A DNA stretch of 64,000 nt, from positions 1 through 64,000 of the forward strand of contig NZ_JAVJSX010000021.1 in NCBI RefSeq assembly GCF_040219215.1, read 5' to 3'. Source of the stretch: Thalassobaculum_A sp040219215 (GTDB lineage: Bacteria; Pseudomonadota; Alphaproteobacteria; Thalassobaculales; Thalassobaculaceae). This document shows positions 61,316 through 64,000 of this stretch, in pieces. A program made the translations under genes and the position numbers. Each line of letters opens with the position of its first letter. Position 1 is the first letter of the stretch. The notes below the pieces were generated by a model. The model did no database searches, was not told the DNA's origin, and worked only from the letters and a program-made list of their open reading frames with translations.

Positions 61316-62275
61316 ATGCGCACGAAACCGAACCATGGTGCCGGCACGCTGACCGACGAGTCCCGAACCGACCCGGACCGCCGGCGGGTACTGATCATCC
61401 ACAACCCCAACGCCGGTCGCCGCCGTCGACGCGGCCGACTGCAGGCGGTAGTCGCGGAACTTGAACGGCTGGGGGTCGCCGTCGAAGTGAAGGCCACGGC
61501 CGGAGCAGGCGACGCCGAGCGGTTCGTGCGCACCGCCTACGCCGATACCGCCGCCGGACGAGGACCGAACGTGGTGGTGGCGGCCGGCGGCGACGGCACG
61601 GTCAACGAGGTGGTGAACGGCCTGGCCGGTGGAACCATCCCGCTGGCGCTGCTGCCAATGGGCACCGCCAACGTGCTTGCGGCGGAGATCGGGCTGAAGG
61701 AGACCATCCCGGACATCGTTCGGGCGATCATGCAGGGGCCGTCCATCCCAATCTATCTCGGCGATATCAACGGCCGGCGCTTTACCCTGATGGCCGGGGT
61801 CGGCCTGGATGCCGACGTGGTTGCCTCGATCAATCCGCGGCTGAAGCGCGCCGCCGGCAAGTTCGCCTACGTGGCCGCCACCCTGCAGCGCTGGCTGAAG
61901 TACCGGCGCCACCGCTTCCAGATCGAGATCGACGGGGTGATGTACACCGCAGCCGCCGCGGTCATCGCCAACGGTCACTACTATGGTGGCCGGTTCGTGT
62001 GCGCGGACGAGGCACGCCTCACCGATCCGCACCTGCATGTCTGCCTGTTCGAGAAGCCGGGCCGCTGGCAGGCCGCGTGCTACATGCTCGGGCTGTTCGG
62101 CGGCTTTCTGTCACGAATGAACAACTACCGCGTGGTCACCGGCCGGGAGATCGCCATCCAGGATGACGGCGCCCACCCGGTGCAGGGCGACGGCGACGTG
62201 ATCGCGCGACTGCCGGTACGGATCCGCATTTCAGACCAGATGGTGCCCCTGATCATGCCCGCGACCGGCGGATAG
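61316..62275 (+). CDS. Diacylglycerol kinase family lipid kinase
   Basis: This 319-residue protein has the DAGK catalytic domain (about 22-145), with VLIIHNPNAG and the nucleotide loop AAGGDGTVNEVVNGLAGG. LALLPMGTANVLA and a C-terminal beta domain complete the YegS/DgkB-like fold. It phosphorylates diacylglycerol or a similar lipid to phosphatidic acid. Divergent from the plcP-glycosyltransferase pair over an AT-rich gap, it could recycle or limit the diacylglycerol made by PlcP. AAGGAA lies upstream of the ATG. Confidence 0.88.
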   Translation: MRTKPNHGAGTLTDESRTDPDRRRVLIIHNPNAGRRRRRGRLQAVVAELERLGVAVEVKATAGAGDAERFVRTAYADTAAGRGPNVVVAAGGDGTVNEVVNGLAGGTIPLALLPMGTANVLAAEIGLKETIPDIVRAIMQGPSIPIYLGDINGRRFTLMAGVGLDADVVASINPRLKRAAGKFAYVAATLQRWLKYRRHRFQIEIDGVMYTAAAAVIANGHYYGGRFVCADEARLTDPHLHVCLFEKPGRWQAACYMLGLFGGFLSRMNNYRVVTGREIAIQDDGAHPVQGDGDVIARLPVRIRISDQMVPLIMPATGG

Positions 62276-62362
62276 CCCGGTCACCGATCGGGCGTGCGCC
62301 CGCCGCGGCAATGGGCAATGATGCCGCGCTGCAACAACACCTCCAACCTCGGAGCGCGTGCG

Positions 62363-64000
62363 ATGGAATCTGCGAGCCCCAGCAAGAGTCCGGAGAAGGA
62401 CGCCCCGCTCCGCTACGACATCCGCCTGCTGGGCCGGATTCTCGGCGAGACCATCCGGGCCCAGGAGGGGGAGGAGGTGTTCGATACCGTCGAACGCATC
62501 CGCCAGACCTCGGTGCGTTTCCACAGGGACGCCCACGAGGCGGCGAGACGCGAACTCCAAGGCATCCTGGCCGGCCTCTCGACCGAACAGGCGATCACGG
62601 TGATCCGCGGTTACGGATACTTTTCCCATCTCGCCAACATTGCCGAGGACCAGCACCACATCCGCCGGACCCGGGCGCACGCCATGATCGCCGGCGCGGC
62701 TCCGCGCGAAGGCACCATGGCCCGCGCCCTCGACCGGGCCCGCCGAGTCGGGGTGTCCGGCGCGCAGCTGCAGGAGTTCTTCGACCACGCCCTGTGCAGT
62801 CCGGTGCTGACCGCGCACCCGACCGAGATCCGCCGCACCAGCTCGATGGACCGCGAGATGGAGATCGCCCGCCTGCTCGACGAGCGCGACCGGGTCCGGC
62901 TCACCGAAGCGGAGCTGACGGTCAACCGCAAGGCCCTGCGCCGCAACGTGCTGATCCTGTGGCAGACCAGCCTGCTGCGCAGCACCCGGCTGCATGTGCT
63001 CGACGAGGTAGTCAACGGCCTAGCCCACTACGACCACACGTTTCTGCGCGAGTTGCCACGCCTGTACGCGGACTTCGAGGACCAGTTCGCCGCCTTCGAC
63101 CCGGACCAGCCGAATGTCCGGGTGCCATCGTTCCTGCGGATCGGCAGCTGGATCGGCGGCGACCGCGACGGCAACCCGTATGTCACGGCTGACGTCCTGC
63201 GCTCGGCGCTGCGCCTGCAGAGTGAGCGGGCGCTGCGGTTCTATCTGGACGAGTTGCACCAGGTGGGAGGCGAGTTGTCGCTGGACGGGCGCATGGTCGC
63301 CGTCTCGGACAGTCTGACCGCTCTGGCCGAACGATCGCCGGACCAATCCCCGCACCGGCAGCACGAACCGTATCGCCGGGCGGTTACCGGGATGTACGCG
63401 CGTCTGGCCGCAACCGCCCGGACGCTCGATGACGTCGACGCGCCACGCCACGCGGTGGGTATGGCACCGGCCTACCCGAGCGCTGAAGAGTTTCGAGCCG
63501 ATCTCGACATCCTGATCGACTCGCTCACCACCGGGGGCTCAAGAAGCCTTGCACGTGGCCGGTTGAGCCTGCTGCGACGGGCGGTCGACGTCTTCGGATT
63601 CCACCTCGCCACGATCGACCTGCGCCAGAATTCAGACGTCCACGAGCGGGTCGTCGCCGAGCTGCTCGAGGCGGCCGGGACCAGCGGCCGCTATGAACCC
63701 TCCGACGAGGGCGGGCGGACCGCCCTGCTGCTGGCCGAGCTGACGAGCGCCCGGCCGCTCGCCTCCCAGCACCTCGCCTACTCCGAACTGGCGACCGGGG
63801 AATTGGCGATCCTGCGTGCCGCCGCCGAGGCGCGCCGGTCGTACGGGCCGGACGCCGTGCGCCACTACATCATCTCGAAGACCGACGAAGTCTCCGACAT
63901 TCTCGAGGCGGCGGTCCTGTTGAAGGAGGTCGGCCTCCTGCACCCGCGCGAGGCCCGGCTGGATGTCGACATCGTGCCGCTGTTCGAAACCATCGCCGAC
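62363..64000 (+). CDS. ppc: Phosphoenolpyruvate carboxylase, N-terminal part (runs off the window)
   Basis: The first 546 residues of PEP carboxylase (family length about 900) are open to the window edge. Conserved features are RLLGRILGETIRAQEG at the N-terminus, the catalytic-His segment VLTAHPTEIRRTS, and SWIGGDRDGNPYVT. It carboxylates phosphoenolpyruvate to oxaloacetate to refill the TCA cycle. GGAG lies eight bases before ATG 62363. The C-terminal catalytic half, with the GRGG-type loop, must lie to the right and is not seen. Truncation is only due to the window end. Confidence 0.95.
   Translation, partial: MESASPSKSPEKDAPLRYDIRLLGRILGETIRAQEGEEVFDTVERIRQTSVRFHRDAHEAARRELQGILAGLSTEQAITVIRGYGYFSHLANIAEDQHHIRRTRAHAMIAGAAPREGTMARALDRARRVGVSGAQLQEFFDHALCSPVLTAHPTEIRRTSSMDREMEIARLLDERDRVRLTEAELTVNRKALRRNVLILWQTSLLRSTRLHVLDEVVNGLAHYDHTFLRELPRLYADFEDQFAAFDPDQPNVRVPSFLRIGSWIGGDRDGNPYVTADVLRSALRLQSERALRFYLDELHQVGGELSLDGRMVAVSDSLTALAERSPDQSPHRQHEPYRRAVTGMYARLAATARTLDDVDAPRHAVGMAPAYPSAEEFRADLDILIDSLTTGGSRSLARGRLSLLRRAVDVFGFHLATIDLRQNSDVHERVVAELLEAAGTSGRYEPSDEGGRTALLLAELTSARPLASQHLAYSELATGELAILRAAAEARRSYGPDAVRHYIISKTDEVSDILEAAVLLKEVGLLHPREARLDVDIVPLFETIAD

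Noticed and set aside
1..64000. tRNA, rRNA, CRISPR arrays, riboswitches
   Set aside because: No cloverleaf with a GTTCGA-type T arm, no rRNA-like stretch, no regular direct repeats and no recognised riboswitch core were found in the gaps.

Overview
The window is 64 kb of GC-rich bacterial DNA, densely coding on both strands. It reads as chromosome of an alphaproteobacterium, probably a Rhodospirillales-type or other environmental lineage. The signs are SDHAF4/DUF1674 next to htpX, the htpX-rsmB-rpe-heparinase run, the lpxK-waaA-DUF374 run, the PlcP/glycosyltransferase pair, PAS_5 and TIGR04372 families, and alphaproteobacterial intergenic palindromes. I call 52 protein genes, the last one running off the right edge. 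I see no rRNA, tRNA, CRISPR array, insertion sequence or prophage.

Layout. 0.4-1.8 kb: an M23 envelope peptidase. 1.8-7.2 kb (minus): a four-gene catabolic operon of a HAD dehalogenase-type hydrolase, MmgE/PrpD, acyl-CoA dehydrogenase and ADP-forming acyl-CoA ligase. Divergent from it, 7.5-11.1 kb, are a peptide-type ABC binding protein and two permeases; the transporter's fused double ATPase lies convergently at 11.7-13.5 kb. 13.7-23 kb: AzlCD exporter, DHCW cupin, serine-glyoxylate-type aminotransferase, a Met-rich multicopper oxidase, a YdiJ-like FAD/Fe-S dehydrogenase with a divergent AraC regulator, and an idonate/sorbitol-type dehydrogenase. 23.3-27.3 kb: a three-gene module for an undecaprenyl-linked 6-deoxy-amino-sugar. 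27.3-35.6 kb: heparinase II/III, rpe, rsmB, htpX, an SDHAF4 homologue, a PEP mutase/isocitrate lyase-family enzyme, rsmD, an RluB-type synthase and tadA.

35.6-52.5 kb is the most unusual region. It has an EAL-CBS-GGDEF protein, a small TIR-like protein, and two paralogous TIGR04372 glycosyltransferases. These bracket an unrecognised 589-aa protein, a DUF7666 protein and a complete alternative chemosensory system: CheB-type receiver, tandem CheW, long CheA, CheB with a degenerate receiver, CheR and an MCP. The architecture suggests signalling that controls a surface or cell-fate output rather than flagella.

52.5-59.2 kb: purD, xseA, a LytM-like protein with an altered zinc site, and lpxK-waaA-DUF374 for lipid A-Kdo assembly. 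59.2-62.3 kb: a likely phosphate-stress lipid-remodelling locus. A PlcP-type phospholipase C and an Agt-type glycosyltransferase lie divergent from a diacylglycerol kinase-family gene, across an AT-rich gap with two candidate Pho boxes. The window ends inside ppc.
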